Shown here: one piece after another, positions 18,464 to 31,240 of the stretch
How positions within the stretch are numbered: the first letter of the stretch is position 1
How the letters are laid out: the number at the start of each line of letters is the position of its first letter
From: Chloroflexota bacterium
GTDB lineage: Bacteria; Chloroflexota; Dehalococcoidia; Lucifugimonadales; JACPCL1
Reading direction: 5' to 3'
Assembly (NCBI GenBank): GCA_016179765.1
Contig: JACPCL010000035.1
Location: 1-64,000, forward strand
Length of the DNA: 64,000 nucleotides
Program-made: the position numbers and the translations under genes
The notes under the pieces: model-generated
The model's input: the letters and a program-made list of their open reading frames with translations, nothing else
Databases searched by the model: none
Told to the model about the DNA's origin: nothing

Positions 18464-19011
18464 GGGGCATGATTGATCCTTGATAGACGCCTAACGACTC
18501 TCCGCAATGGGCCAACCATTTTGAACTCCACGTCCAAAGTCATTCGCCGTGGCAATTTGCTCAATGGGTATTCAATAGGCCCTTCGGCCCGAAGACCGAC
18601 GATCACGGGACTGGACATCGGAGGAATCTCTATGTTTAGTCTCGGGTCTCGCCCTGGCCCTTCGCTGCTATGAATCAAGAAACCAGCCTTCGCCAGGGTT
18701 CTGGACCAAAATAGAAGTCTCTTGCGTTTCAGATGAAGTGAAGCTCCCAAAACGAGTCCTTTTCTGTCGTTTCTATGGTTGATGAATTCGCATGCCACCC
18801 ATGCAAGGATTGATGGATTCGAAGGTGCGACTATCACGTAGCAGATTGGCTTATCCTCTTCTCCACCAGATCTTATACGAGCGCCATAGAAAGGTAAGTT
18901 GTAGCTGGGATTATGAAAAGTAACCTCAAGTCCTTGTTCCATTTTGTGGCGCCAAAGACGTCTCACAAACGGTACTGCATCCAGGAAACTTGGCATAAAA
19001 TACTGCCACAT
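18460..19011 (-). CDS. Unknown protein embedded in the glc operon
   Basis: A 183-residue protein I do not recognise. It has no obvious signal peptide or metal motif; the middle alternates hydrophobic and polar residues like a beta-rich fold, and the C-terminus is basic ('RRVVRRLSR'). Its base composition is clearly AT-richer than glcE and glcF on either side, which suggests a separate origin. Yet it overlaps glcF by ATGA and starts 47 bases after glcE, so it is wired into the operon. Confidence 0.7.
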   Translation of the reverse strand: MWQYFMPSFLDAVPFVRRLWRHKMEQGLEVTFHNPSYNLPFYGARIRSGGEEDKPICYVIVAPSNPSILAWVACEFINHRNDRKGLVLGASLHLKRKRLLFWSRTLAKAGFLIHSSEGPGRDPRLNIEIPPMSSPVIVGLRAEGPIEYPLSKLPRRMTLDVEFKMVGPLRRVVRRLSRINHAP

Positions 19012-19058
19012 CTACAAACCCTCGTGGCGGTTGGCTGTTGGCATAAGCCTCGCGTTGA

Positions 19059-20414
19059 CTATATCCCTCCCACGTATCGTCCTGGGTTCAGCACGCCCCT
19101 TGGGTCCATCTGCTCCTTCAGCCGCCGCATCAGGGCAAGCCCGTCGCCGGGGTTGCCCCACACATCCAGCGTTGCCTTCGCAGGCAACGGGCACCGCTCC
19201 ACCACGGCGTAACCCTGCACGCCTGCCGCCAGCCCTCGCAGCGCCTCCACCGCCGTACCTGCTGTATCCGCATCAGCCCACTTCAGGCCGGGCATGAACA
19301 CCTTCGCCACGCCCCTCCCTGGCCCAACCACCAGACTCCCTTGATGTAGCTCCCGTAGCATCATCTCCTCAATCCCCTGGGACAACTCACCCACCTGCGA
19401 AGGCAGACATCCCAGGCGCACCAGCAGCCCGCTGCCCGCCTGGGGGTCCCAGCCAAAGTCCGCCAGCCACTCCCAGGTCTGGCCCGCCGCCTGGCTCCCC
19501 GCAGGCTGCACGTTGACGGCCCTCGATTGCACCAGGAGCCGGCTACAATCCGCCAGTCGGCGCTCCATCGCCCCCTCACTCCCCAGCAAACGGGCGTACA
19601 GATTGCAGGTGGGCTGGCGCATCCTGCCCTCGTCGTCGCGACGGTTCATGCCCATTAGGACAACCTCCAGGGCCTGGGGTGCAGAGGGGTGGGCCAGCAA
19701 CTCGTGGGAGGCTTTGATGGCCTGAGCCAGGGAGTCAAAGAGGGCCACGAGCGTCACGTCCTTCTTTGGCAACGGCGCTACCTTGAAGGAGGCTTCCAGC
19801 ACCACTCCCAGAGTGCCCAGGGCGCCGATGTGCGCCTTGCCCACGTCAAAGCCGGTGACGTTCTTCACCACCTTGCCGCCGCTCTTGGTCACCACCCCAT
19901 CGGGCCCGGCCACCCTCATGCCAATAACCATGTCCCGCAGGCCGCCGTAGGCGAGGCTGAGCGGGCCACTCAGATTGGTGGCCAGCATACCCCCCATGGT
20001 CTGGCGACCAGCAAGAGGAGGGTCAACAGGCAGCCACTGTCCAGCCTTGCCCAGGGCCTCCTGTAAGGCGGCCAGGCGCACACCGGCGCCCACCGTCACC
20101 GTCAAGTCACCGGGGGCATGGTCAATGGCAGAGGCCATTCGTTCCAGCCCCAGCACGAGGTCAACGCCCTTTGGGACGCCGCCGTACTCCATCAGCGCGC
20201 CGCTCCCTCGCACGGCCACCACCCAGCCCTGGTCGTTCGCCAGCCGCAGCGCCGCCGAAAGCTGCTCCACGCTTGCCGGCAGCGCGACCGCCTGGGGCAC
20301 AACGCCGTCCACGGCATAGCGCGCCATGTCGGACGCCGGAGCAATGGCCTCTGGCGGCAGCAGTGTGGCCAGCCGCTCTCTCAGAGCAATGGTAGATGTA
20401 GCCTTTGCCCGCAT
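19059..20414 (-). CDS. glcE: Glycolate oxidase FAD-binding subunit
   Basis: A 451-residue FAD-linked oxidase of the GlcE type, with the PCMH FAD-binding domain in the N-terminal half ('VAVRGSGALMEYGG', 'GGMLATNLSGPLSLAYGGLRD' in part) and a shorter C-terminal domain than GlcD. It forms a complex with GlcD and GlcF. ATG 20414 is preceded by GAGGTG and is better than the GTG at 20420. It lies between the HEPN-like gene and the second unknown gene in one minus-strand operon. Confidence 0.9.
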   Translation of the reverse strand: MRAKATSTIALRERLATLLPPEAIAPASDMARYAVDGVVPQAVALPASVEQLSAALRLANDQGWVVAVRGSGALMEYGGVPKGVDLVLGLERMASAIDHAPGDLTVTVGAGVRLAALQEALGKAGQWLPVDPPLAGRQTMGGMLATNLSGPLSLAYGGLRDMVIGMRVAGPDGVVTKSGGKVVKNVTGFDVGKAHIGALGTLGVVLEASFKVAPLPKKDVTLVALFDSLAQAIKASHELLAHPSAPQALEVVLMGMNRRDDEGRMRQPTCNLYARLLGSEGAMERRLADCSRLLVQSRAVNVQPAGSQAAGQTWEWLADFGWDPQAGSGLLVRLGCLPSQVGELSQGIEEMMLRELHQGSLVVGPGRGVAKVFMPGLKWADADTAGTAVEALRGLAAGVQGYAVVERCPLPAKATLDVWGNPGDGLALMRRLKEQMDPRGVLNPGRYVGGI

Positions 20415-20436
20415 CTTCACCTCAATACAAAACCTC

Positions 20437-21048
20437 TCAGTGAGATGCCGAAAGGGATGTCAGGAGATTGTAGTAACTCATCTCAAGTGCTTTGGTCAAC
20501 GCAACAAAACTTCTCAGCACACCTTGTGCTTCTTGACCCTCAGTAACAATGATAGGAAAGTCAAGTTGCTGAGGCGATGGGATCGTACGCCGACCGACTG
20601 CATTGTAGTGAACAGCGTCATTTCTGAACTGAATGGCGAATTCCCAAAGGGCGCTGTCCTGTAGCCAAGGCATGAAATCAGGTAGCCCCACTCTTCGAGG
20701 GCCGCCTTTTTTTTGAATCGCTTCGTGGGCAGGATGATGTGGACAACTCATGAGTATTTGAATGAGATAGTATTCCATTGTGGACATTGAGCCCACAAAT
20801 AACATGTCTCTGAACAGGTACGTTAGACGCGACCTCATCTCATCCGCAGTCAATGGTTGCTGAGCTGGCCTTTGCCCCAGCAAAAAGACTGCTTCAAGCA
20901 TCTCGGTAGAAATTATGACCCGATTGACTATCACCACAAAAGGCTGATGGAAAAAATGTCCGAATTGCTCTGTTGCATGCAAATGCCCCACCACTTGCTG
21001 ATATGTTCCCTTTAAGTACTCTGCAACATCTGGGAACACGTTATTCAT
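20437..21048 (-). CDS. HEPN-like unknown protein embedded in the glc operon
   Basis: A 203-residue, mostly helical protein without a confident family. 'FRNDAVHY' (R142-N143-H147) fits the R[N/D/H]xxxH motif of HEPN domains, many of which are RNases or RNA-binding proteins; I infer a HEPN-type fold from this motif alone. Its start ATG overlaps the glcD stop (ATGA), which favours 21048 over the GTG at 21054. The AT-richer composition contrasts with glcD and glcE. It could also be a non-nuclease helical protein. Confidence 0.6.
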   Translation of the reverse strand: MNNVFPDVAEYLKGTYQQVVGHLHATEQFGHFFHQPFVVIVNRVIISTEMLEAVFLLGQRPAQQPLTADEMRSRLTYLFRDMLFVGSMSTMEYYLIQILMSCPHHPAHEAIQKKGGPRRVGLPDFMPWLQDSALWEFAIQFRNDAVHYNAVGRRTIPSPQQLDFPIIVTEGQEAQGVLRSFVALTKALEMSYYNLLTSLSASH

Positions 21049-22487
21049 ACCCACATCCCTTGGTCAGCCTTCACTACCGACGCGGGGCGAAACCCCTCGC
21101 CACAGGACGGCCCCCCCGGAAACACCTTGCCCGGGTTCATCAGGCCGCTGGGCGCAAAGGCCCGCCGCAACCGGAGCATCGCCTCCAGGTCTGCGTTGGT
21201 GAACAGCAGCGGCATGTACGCCTTCTTCTCCAGTCCCACGCCGTGCTCCCCCGTCAGCGCGCCGCCAACCTCCACGCACGCCTTCAATATCTCGCCGCCC
21301 GCCGCCAGTACGCGGGGCGTATGCCCCGCCTGTCGCTCATCAAAGAGGATGCAGGGGTGCAGGTTGCCGTCGCCGGCGTGGAAGACGTTGGCGATGGGGA
21401 ACCCCGACCCCTGGCTGACCTCCCCTACCCTGCGCAGCACCTGCAAGAGCTGGGTACGCGGCACCACGCCGTCCACCAGGTAGTAGTTCGGGGCCAGCGC
21501 CCCCAACGCGCCAAGCGCCCCCTTTCGCCCCGCCCACAGGCGCGCCCGCGCCGACGCCTCCGTGGCAGCCCTCATCTCCGAAGCCCCCTCTGCACGGCAC
21601 AGCGCCTTCACCGAGGCTGCAGATTCCGACACCTCTTCTTCTATGCCATCCACCTCAATAAGGAGCACCGCGCCAGCATTCTGGGGATAGCCATAACCCA
21701 TGGCCGTCTCCACCGCCTTGATGCTCAGCCTGTCCATCATCTCCATCGCCGTGGGCAAAAGGCCGCTCCCGATGACCCGGGACACCGCTGCGCTCGCTTG
21801 GTCCATCTCCGGGAACACCGCCATCAGGGTGCTAACCGACTCTGGCCTAGGGAGCAGGCGTACCACCGCCTTGGTAACGATGCCCATCATCCCTTCGGAA
21901 CCCACGAAGGCCCCCACCAGGTCATACCCTGGCCCTCCTCTGTATCTATCACCTATCCAAACAATGCTTCCATCCTCCAGCACCACCTCCAGGGCCAGGA
22001 CGTGGTTGGTGGTAACGCCGTAGCGCAGGCAGTGAGGGCCGCCGGAGTTTTCCGCCACGTTGCCGCCAATGGTGCACGCCCCCTGGCTGGAGGGGTCCGG
22101 TGCGTAGTACAGCCCCTGGGGAGCTACCGACGTGGAGAGGTCAAGGTTCACCAGCCCGGGCTCCACCACGGCCAGGCGGTTCGCCGCATCCACCTCAAGG
22201 ATGGAGCGCATGCGGGTCAGGGCGATCTGGATGCTCCCCTCCGCAGCAATGGCCCCGCCGGAAAGCCCAGTGCCCGCCCCCCTGGGGACTACGGGAATGC
22301 CTTCCCTATGGGCCAGGGCCACCACCTGGGACACTTGCACCGTGCTGCTCGGAAAGACCACCGCCGTGGCCGTCCCACGGTCCACTGAGCCGTCATACTC
22401 GTACGCCAGCAGGTCATCGGGGTGGTGGATGACGTACCCCTTGCCGACGATGCGCTGCAGCCCCTCTATGAGTCGCTTCTTCTTCAT
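21045..22487 (-). CDS. glcD: Glycolate oxidase catalytic subunit
   Basis: A 480-residue FAD-dependent 2-hydroxyacid dehydrogenase. The FAD-binding PCMH domain shows 'PVVPRGAGTGLSGGAI' and 'GGNVAENSGGPHCLRYG'; the C-terminal domain has 'HAGDGNLHP' and 'GEHGVG', with the His residues that contact substrate in GlcD and D-lactate dehydrogenases. D-lactate is therefore a possible substrate too. I chose ATG 22487 (MKKKRLIEG) behind GAGAGAGG. It is the first gene of the operon glcD-HEPN-glcE-unknown-glcF. Confidence 0.92.
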   Translation of the reverse strand: MKKKRLIEGLQRIVGKGYVIHHPDDLLAYEYDGSVDRGTATAVVFPSSTVQVSQVVALAHREGIPVVPRGAGTGLSGGAIAAEGSIQIALTRMRSILEVDAANRLAVVEPGLVNLDLSTSVAPQGLYYAPDPSSQGACTIGGNVAENSGGPHCLRYGVTTNHVLALEVVLEDGSIVWIGDRYRGGPGYDLVGAFVGSEGMMGIVTKAVVRLLPRPESVSTLMAVFPEMDQASAAVSRVIGSGLLPTAMEMMDRLSIKAVETAMGYGYPQNAGAVLLIEVDGIEEEVSESAASVKALCRAEGASEMRAATEASARARLWAGRKGALGALGALAPNYYLVDGVVPRTQLLQVLRRVGEVSQGSGFPIANVFHAGDGNLHPCILFDERQAGHTPRVLAAGGEILKACVEVGGALTGEHGVGLEKKAYMPLLFTNADLEAMLRLRRAFAPSGLMNPGKVFPGGPSCGEGFRPASVVKADQGMWV

Positions 22488-22594
22488 GGCTTGGCCTCTC
22501 TCGCGGATATGGTAGCGCATTAGCCAGCCAAAAGGGTATACTCGCTCCGCACGCCGCCGCCTCTTAGCGGTGAGACAGCGAAGAGGGAAAGACC

Positions 22595-22738
22595 TTGACC
22601 ACCCGCTGGAGCCCCCTCACCAACCTCCAGCAGCCCATGCCTCTGGGAAAGAAGTTCCGCCTCCTGCTGCGAAACCTCTGGCGCAGGGCCTATCGCCTGC
22701 AACCCTGCTGCGGCCACCCTGGCGAACCCGGCTGCTGA
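22595..22738 (+). CDS. Small basic protein with a CCG...GEPGC tail
   Basis: A 47-residue frame starting at TTG 22595, seven bases after AGAGGGA. It has a basic helix ('KKFRLLLRNLWRRAYRL') and ends 'CCGHPGEPGC', with three Cys in the last ten residues. I recall similar short C-termini in Chloroflexota hypothetical proteins, but cannot check this here. Metal binding or membrane association is a guess. It is divergent from glcD, has a TATACT at 22537, and is followed by a strong hairpin. Confidence 0.55.
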   Translation: MTTRWSPLTNLQQPMPLGKKFRLLLRNLWRRAYRLQPCCGHPGEPGC

Positions 22739-22781
22739 CAGACTCCTGCGGTCCCCCGTGCCAGGGGCGAATCCTAAAGAC

Positions 22782-22818
22782 AGCATAAGCGGCCCGCTTC
22801 AGGCGGGCCGCTTATGCT
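22782..22818 (+). terminator. Strong hairpin after the small Cys-rich gene
   Basis: A perfect 16-bp stem (22782-22797 with 22803-22818) closes a TTCAG loop. It has no long T-run, but its position 44 bases after the small gene's stop and before the convergent anti-sigma gene fits a bidirectional terminator. Confidence 0.65.
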
Positions 22819-22981
22819 TAAGAGAGGGTAATGTCTCGGTTGACACAAGGAAACACAGTTTGGTGTCATTCCGACGAAAATAGCTTCCTCCCCCCTTGCG
22901 GGGGAGGATTGAGGTGGGGGGTAGACCCTTGTTCACCCCCATCCTAACCTAAGAGAGTATACAAGCCCTTTTTCCAGCCTC
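22819..22981. other. Intergenic remnant of dispersed repeats
   Basis: No gene is seen. The stretch holds a hairpin CCTCCCCCCTTGCGGGGGAGG and a 'gaggtgggggg...cacccccatcc' inverted pair. These look like scraps of the short repeats scattered through the window, compare 34520, 51520 and 59830. Confidence 0.4.
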
Positions 22982-23902
22982 CTAACGGCTGGCCTCATCA
23001 ATTCTCGCCTCATAGGCCTGTTGGAAGGCAAAAAGCAGGTCTTGATAGTCCCGGCGCGTTGCGTCCAGCGCCTCGCGGAGCTCCGCCCTGGCCGGCTCCG
23101 GCGCCTCCTGCAGAGCCACACGGTAGCGCAACTCTATCAGTTGCATGTGGGCCTGGATGGTTCGTTGCCAATCCCACAACTCCCGCGCTCGCTGTCCCTG
23201 GGGCGGGATGAGCAGGGGACGTGGTGCGTAGGGCAGCGTCTGGCCAGACCGGCCATCTGGCCAGCCACCCCCGGGCACGGCTACTAGGATAACCTGGCCA
23301 GGCAGCGCCGCCATACGGAGGTGGCGCAGATTGCTCTGCACATCGCCACGCAAACCCTTGATGCGCCTGCGGTCACCCTTGGACGCCATGGCCGTCATCT
23401 CCTCCATGCGGCGGTCGGCGTAGGCGGCGTGGAGCCGGGCTTTGTCCTGGTCGTCCCGGGTGAGCGCCAGGCGCGCCCTCTCCACGGTACGTTTCACGGA
23501 ATACAGCGGCTCGTCCGCCTCGCTCCCAGAGGAGGCGGCCACCGCACCGGTGCTCGCCAGGACCACAAAGAGGGCCACTGTGGTTGCCATGAGCGCCCAC
23601 CGGCGGGCGATCAGAAGGCGGGACAGGGCTCGCTGGAAGCTCTCCCACGGCGATCCGCTCTGTGCGTCAGCCGTCCGCTCTCGGATAGCTCGGTGCAGCT
23701 CCGCCCGGGCCAATGCCTTGGCGGCATCCCTCGGCGTGTACTCCAGGGCCAGCCGTGTGCGCTGGGCCAGACGTAGGATAGGCTCAAGCTGCTCGGCGTG
23801 CTGGGGATGGTCTCGCAGGCACGCCTCTACCGCCTCGCCCTCCTGCAGGACGCGGTCAACACAGAGGTCCAAGATACGCAAGAAACCTGCACTATTCCCC
23901 AT
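22982..23902 (-). CDS. Membrane anti-sigma-like protein with DUF5667
   Basis: A 306-residue protein with an N-terminal cytoplasmic part ('LDLCVDRVLQEGEAVEACLRD'), one membrane helix ('WALMATTVALFVVLASTGAVAA') and an outside region starting 'DEPLYSVKRTVERARLAL', typical of DUF5667. It follows an ECF sigma gene by four bases and is most likely its regulator. I chose ATG 23902 because GGAGGGA lies seven bases upstream; an ATG at 23923 would overlap the sigma gene. The signal sensed is unknown. Confidence 0.8.
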   Translation of the reverse strand: MGNSAGFLRILDLCVDRVLQEGEAVEACLRDHPQHAEQLEPILRLAQRTRLALEYTPRDAAKALARAELHRAIRERTADAQSGSPWESFQRALSRLLIARRWALMATTVALFVVLASTGAVAASSGSEADEPLYSVKRTVERARLALTRDDQDKARLHAAYADRRMEEMTAMASKGDRRRIKGLRGDVQSNLRHLRMAALPGQVILVAVPGGGWPDGRSGQTLPYAPRPLLIPPQGQRARELWDWQRTIQAHMQLIELRYRVALQEAPEPARAELREALDATRRDYQDLLFAFQQAYEARIDEASR

Positions 23903-23906
23903 GCTG

Positions 23907-24458
23907 CTATCCCTCCGGGACATGAACAGCCCTCTCCTGCCGTGCTCCCAGAACGCGGCGCAGGCCCTTGAGGCCGCTGCTCTGGAGCTCTCGCACGGCC
24001 CCGTTGCTCCGCTTCATCACCTGGGCCGTCTCCGCGCAGGAGAGGCCCGTGAAGAAGCGCAGGCTAATGACCTCCCGCTGAGCCGGAGTCAGCGCTTCCA
24101 TCGCATCCAGCAGCTCCCGACGCTCCATAGCCATGAGGGCCGTCTCCTCCGGACTATCGGCGGAGGCCACCTGCTCCGCCGCAGCCAGGGGCGCTGCCCT
24201 TCTGCCGGCGTGCTTCCTCAAATAGTCCACCGTCATGTTGTGAGCAATGCGAAAGAGCCACGCCTGCATGGGGATGCCTCGCCACTCAAAGCTGTCAATG
24301 CGCTCCAGCGCCCGTAGAAACACCTCAGAGGCCAGCTCCTCCGCTGCGCCGCCGTCGCCGATGCGCACGTAGAAATAACGTACAATGCGCTCGTACTCCG
24401 TCTCAAAAAGGTCGGCCAGGGCCCCTGCGCCCTGTTTAGCCTGGTCAGACCCGGACAT
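23907..24458 (-). CDS. ECF-type RNA polymerase sigma factor
   Basis: A 183-residue sigma factor with region 2 ('YFYVRIGDGGAAEELASEVF', 'WLFRIAHNMTVDYLRK') and region 4 ('LTPAQREVISLRFFTGLSCAE'). ATG 24458 follows a GGGGGG stretch; the longer start at 24503 has no ribosome site. It should direct polymerase to promoters under control of the downstream membrane anti-sigma-like protein. I cannot read its target promoter from this window. Confidence 0.88.
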   Translation of the reverse strand: MSGSDQAKQGAGALADLFETEYERIVRYFYVRIGDGGAAEELASEVFLRALERIDSFEWRGIPMQAWLFRIAHNMTVDYLRKHAGRRAAPLAAAEQVASADSPEETALMAMERRELLDAMEALTPAQREVISLRFFTGLSCAETAQVMKRSNGAVRELQSSGLKGLRRVLGARQERAVHVPEG

Positions 24459-24512
24459 GAGCCCCCCTGCACCCCGCCCTTGGCGGGTACAAAGTTGACT
24501 CATCCATAATAA

Positions 24513-28620
<4,108 letters not shown>

Positions 28621-28624
<4 letters not shown>

Positions 28625-29205
28625 TCATCGTCATGGGCCTCGGCAACCCAGGCAAGGAGTATGCGGTCACTCGCCACAACGTCGGATTCTGGTGCGTGGA
28701 CGCCCTGGCAAGCAAGCACCGCATTCCGATGAATGACCGGCGCACCCACGTCGTCTACGGCCAGGGGCAGATTGAGGGCGTCCCCGTGGTGCTCGCCAAG
28801 CCCCGCACGTACATGAACCGCAGCGGCCAGGCCGCCAAGTACCTCCTTGACCGCTTCCAGCAGTCCCGACAATTTGGGACCCTGCTGGTAGTGCACGACG
28901 ACATGGACTTGCCCGTTGGCAAAATACGCCTGCGCCCCAGCGGCAGCGCCGGCGGGCACAACGGCATCCGCTCCATCATCGCCGAGCTGGGAACCCAGGA
29001 CTTTCCACGCCTGCGCATCGGCATCGGCCACCCCCAAACCGGCGACGCCATCGGCTTTGTACTGGGCCGTCTTACCCAGGAGGAGGCCTGGCTTATGGAG
29101 AAGACCCTGGCGCTAGCGGAGGAAGCAGTGGCTTGGACAGCCCTCCACGGTCTAGCCTCGGCCATGAACCGGTACAATCAGATGACGGTTGTCGCCGATG
29201 CATAG
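28621..29205 (+). CDS. pth: Peptidyl-tRNA hydrolase
   Basis: Pth frees tRNA from peptidyl-tRNA dropped by ribosomes. The 194-residue protein has the signature 'GLGNPGKEYAVTRHNVGF' with N9/H19, 'KPRTYMNRSG' and 'VHDDMDLPVGKIRLR...GGHNG'. All catalytic positions appear intact. It starts inside the stop of the unknown gene (ATGA) and its own end overlaps the lipoprotein gene, the third coupled junction in this cluster. Confidence 0.95.
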
Positions 29206-31174
29206 GCGCACTCCCGCCATACTGACCCTCGCCCTGGCCGTGCTCCTCGCCTGCACCCCCCAGGCAACTCCCACCCCCACACCCTCTCCAACCCCTGCCC
29301 TAGCAACGCCGACCCGGCAACCCGTGGCGTCGCCTACCTCTACGGCTACCCCCACGCCAACCCCGACGGTCTCTCCCCCCATCGCCTCTCCCACACCCTC
29401 GCCCACCACTGCGCCCGCCAGACCTGCATCCAGCGCGCCGCCAGAACGGGATATGTACGACCTGGCCGCGCGCCTGGCCCTGAAGGACGGGCGCCCCATC
29501 CCCCGGGTGGTCAACCCGAAACCTGTGTCCTATGCCCAGGGACGCGAGGATACGTTCCAGGTCGCCGACATCCCCAACCGGCGGGTGTACTCGGTGGCCG
29601 CCACGCTGCAACTGGTCACAGAGCACGCCTACTGGTATGTGGATGACGCTGAGCGCTTTTCCCGCCCAGATATGGAGAAGGCAGCCAAGCTCTTTGAGGA
29701 GGTCATCTACCCCCGCATCACCAACCTCTTTGGCCCTGAGCTATCACCCGGCATAGACAACGACGTTCACCTGACCATCCTGCACACGCCCCTCAACGGC
29801 GTTGCTGGCTACTTCTCCACCGCCGACGAGTACCCCCTGCAAGTCCATCCTTACAGCAATCAACGGGAGATGATCTATCTGGACATCGCGGGCTTGCCCT
29901 TGGGCTCGGTCGCTTATCTGGGGACGCTTGCCCACGAGTTCACCCACGCCGTCCAGTTCCGCGCCGATCCCACCGAGGAAGGCTGGCTGAACGAGGGCCT
30001 GGCGGAGTTCGGCAAGAGGCTAGCGGGATACACCCCCAGCTTCCAAGGCGCCTTTTTTGCCGCCCAGCCAGTCTCCCTCACCGCCTGGCCCCTGGACCTC
30101 GGCTCCACCGCCCCCCACTATGGAGCCGCCAGCCTGTTCACGGATTACCTGGCCCAGCAGTTCGGCGCGGCAAGCCTCCGAACCCTGCTGGAGGAGCCTG
30201 CCAACGGGCTTGCCAGCGTCACGCGCTACCTTGAGGCGGAAGGAGATGGACGCACCTTCAGGGAGGTCTTCGCAGACTGGCTGGTGGCTAACTACCTGGA
30301 CGACTCCAGGGGCGGTGTCTACAGCTATCCAGATAGCTTCATCGTTGGCTTCCAGCCCCTTCCCTTGGGTGGGCCCACCAACGTGGAAGACATGGCGCCC
30401 CAGTACGCCGCCCGCTACTACAGCCTTCCCGTCAACATCCCCGGGCTGCGGATCGTCTTCCAGGGCCAGCCGCAAACGCCCCTCCTACCCCAGCAGCCTC
30501 CCAGCGGAGAGCGCTGCTGGTGGGGTAACCAGGGCGACTCCATTGACACCACCCTGACAGGGCGCTTTGACCTGCCGCCAGGGAAGACATTAACGCTGGA
30601 TTACTCCCTTTGGTACGAGATTGAGCAGGGGTGGGACTTTGCCTACGTGGAGGTCTCCACCGACGCAGGGCGCACCTGGGACATCCTGGAAGGCAAGCAC
30701 ACCGTGCGTGTTGACAGCCTGCGCAACGCCTTTGGCCCCGCGTACACCGGCGCCAGCGGCGGCTGGCTCAGGGAGCGCATAGACCTGTCCCCCTACGCTG
30801 GCAACTCCATTCTGCTGCGCTTTGAGTACGTGACCGACGACGCCATCCACGGCGCGGGCCTCTGCCTGGACGACATCGCCCTCCTCGGCGCGGGCTTCTT
30901 TGACGACGCCGAATCCGACGGGGGAGCCTGGGAAGCCCAGGGGTTCCTCCGTGCTCCCTATCAGGTGGAACAGGAGTACCTGTTGCGCCTCATAGAGGTC
31001 AACGCCGCGGGGGCCACCGTCACCGCCGTCCCAGTTGGCCAGGACGGCACTGCTACCTTCACCCTGGACGCCCAGGCCGCAGGTGTAGACGTAGCCGTCC
31101 TGGTGGTTGCCCCCATGAATGATAGGACGTTATTGCCAGCCGCCTTCAGGCTGGATCTCTCCTCTGCCCGATGA
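29198..31174 (+). CDS. Lipoprotein zinc metalloprotease with jelly-roll C-terminus
   Basis: A 658-residue secreted lipoprotein. The signal peptide ends in the lipobox 'LLAC' (C19), followed by a Pro/Thr-rich linker. The catalytic motif 'HEFTHAVQF' with a downstream 'NEGLAEFG' marks a gluzincin-type zinc protease. The C-terminal part ('FAYVEVSTDAGRTWDILEG', 'LCLDDIALLG') resembles the carbohydrate-binding-like domain of immune inhibitor A (M6) proteases. ATG 29198 is chosen; it overlaps the pth stop by eight bases. Confidence 0.85.
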   Translation: MHRRTPAILTLALAVLLACTPQATPTPTPSPTPALATPTRQPVASPTSTATPTPTPTVSPPIASPTPSPTTAPARPASSAPPERDMYDLAARLALKDGRPIPRVVNPKPVSYAQGREDTFQVADIPNRRVYSVAATLQLVTEHAYWYVDDAERFSRPDMEKAAKLFEEVIYPRITNLFGPELSPGIDNDVHLTILHTPLNGVAGYFSTADEYPLQVHPYSNQREMIYLDIAGLPLGSVAYLGTLAHEFTHAVQFRADPTEEGWLNEGLAEFGKRLAGYTPSFQGAFFAAQPVSLTAWPLDLGSTAPHYGAASLFTDYLAQQFGAASLRTLLEEPANGLASVTRYLEAEGDGRTFREVFADWLVANYLDDSRGGVYSYPDSFIVGFQPLPLGGPTNVEDMAPQYAARYYSLPVNIPGLRIVFQGQPQTPLLPQQPPSGERCWWGNQGDSIDTTLTGRFDLPPGKTLTLDYSLWYEIEQGWDFAYVEVSTDAGRTWDILEGKHTVRVDSLRNAFGPAYTGASGGWLRERIDLSPYAGNSILLRFEYVTDDAIHGAGLCLDDIALLGAGFFDDAESDGGAWEAQGFLRAPYQVEQEYLLRLIEVNAAGATVTAVPVGQDGTATFTLDAQAAGVDVAVLVVAPMNDRTLLPAAFRLDLSSAR

Positions 31175-31240
31175 CACGGGAAGTAGTTTACACGTCCATA
31201 GGCTTTGCCCTATAGTTGCTACGAAAATAGGGTCTGGTAG

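Noticed and set aside
20973-22388. Long plus-strand frame across glcD
   Set aside because: It is a shadow of the clear GlcD coding sequence; no domain and Pro/Arg/His-rich composition.
22520-22786. Minus-strand 88-codon frame upstream of glcD
   Set aside because: No ribosome site or recognisable domain; it overlaps the small plus-strand gene, which has better signals.
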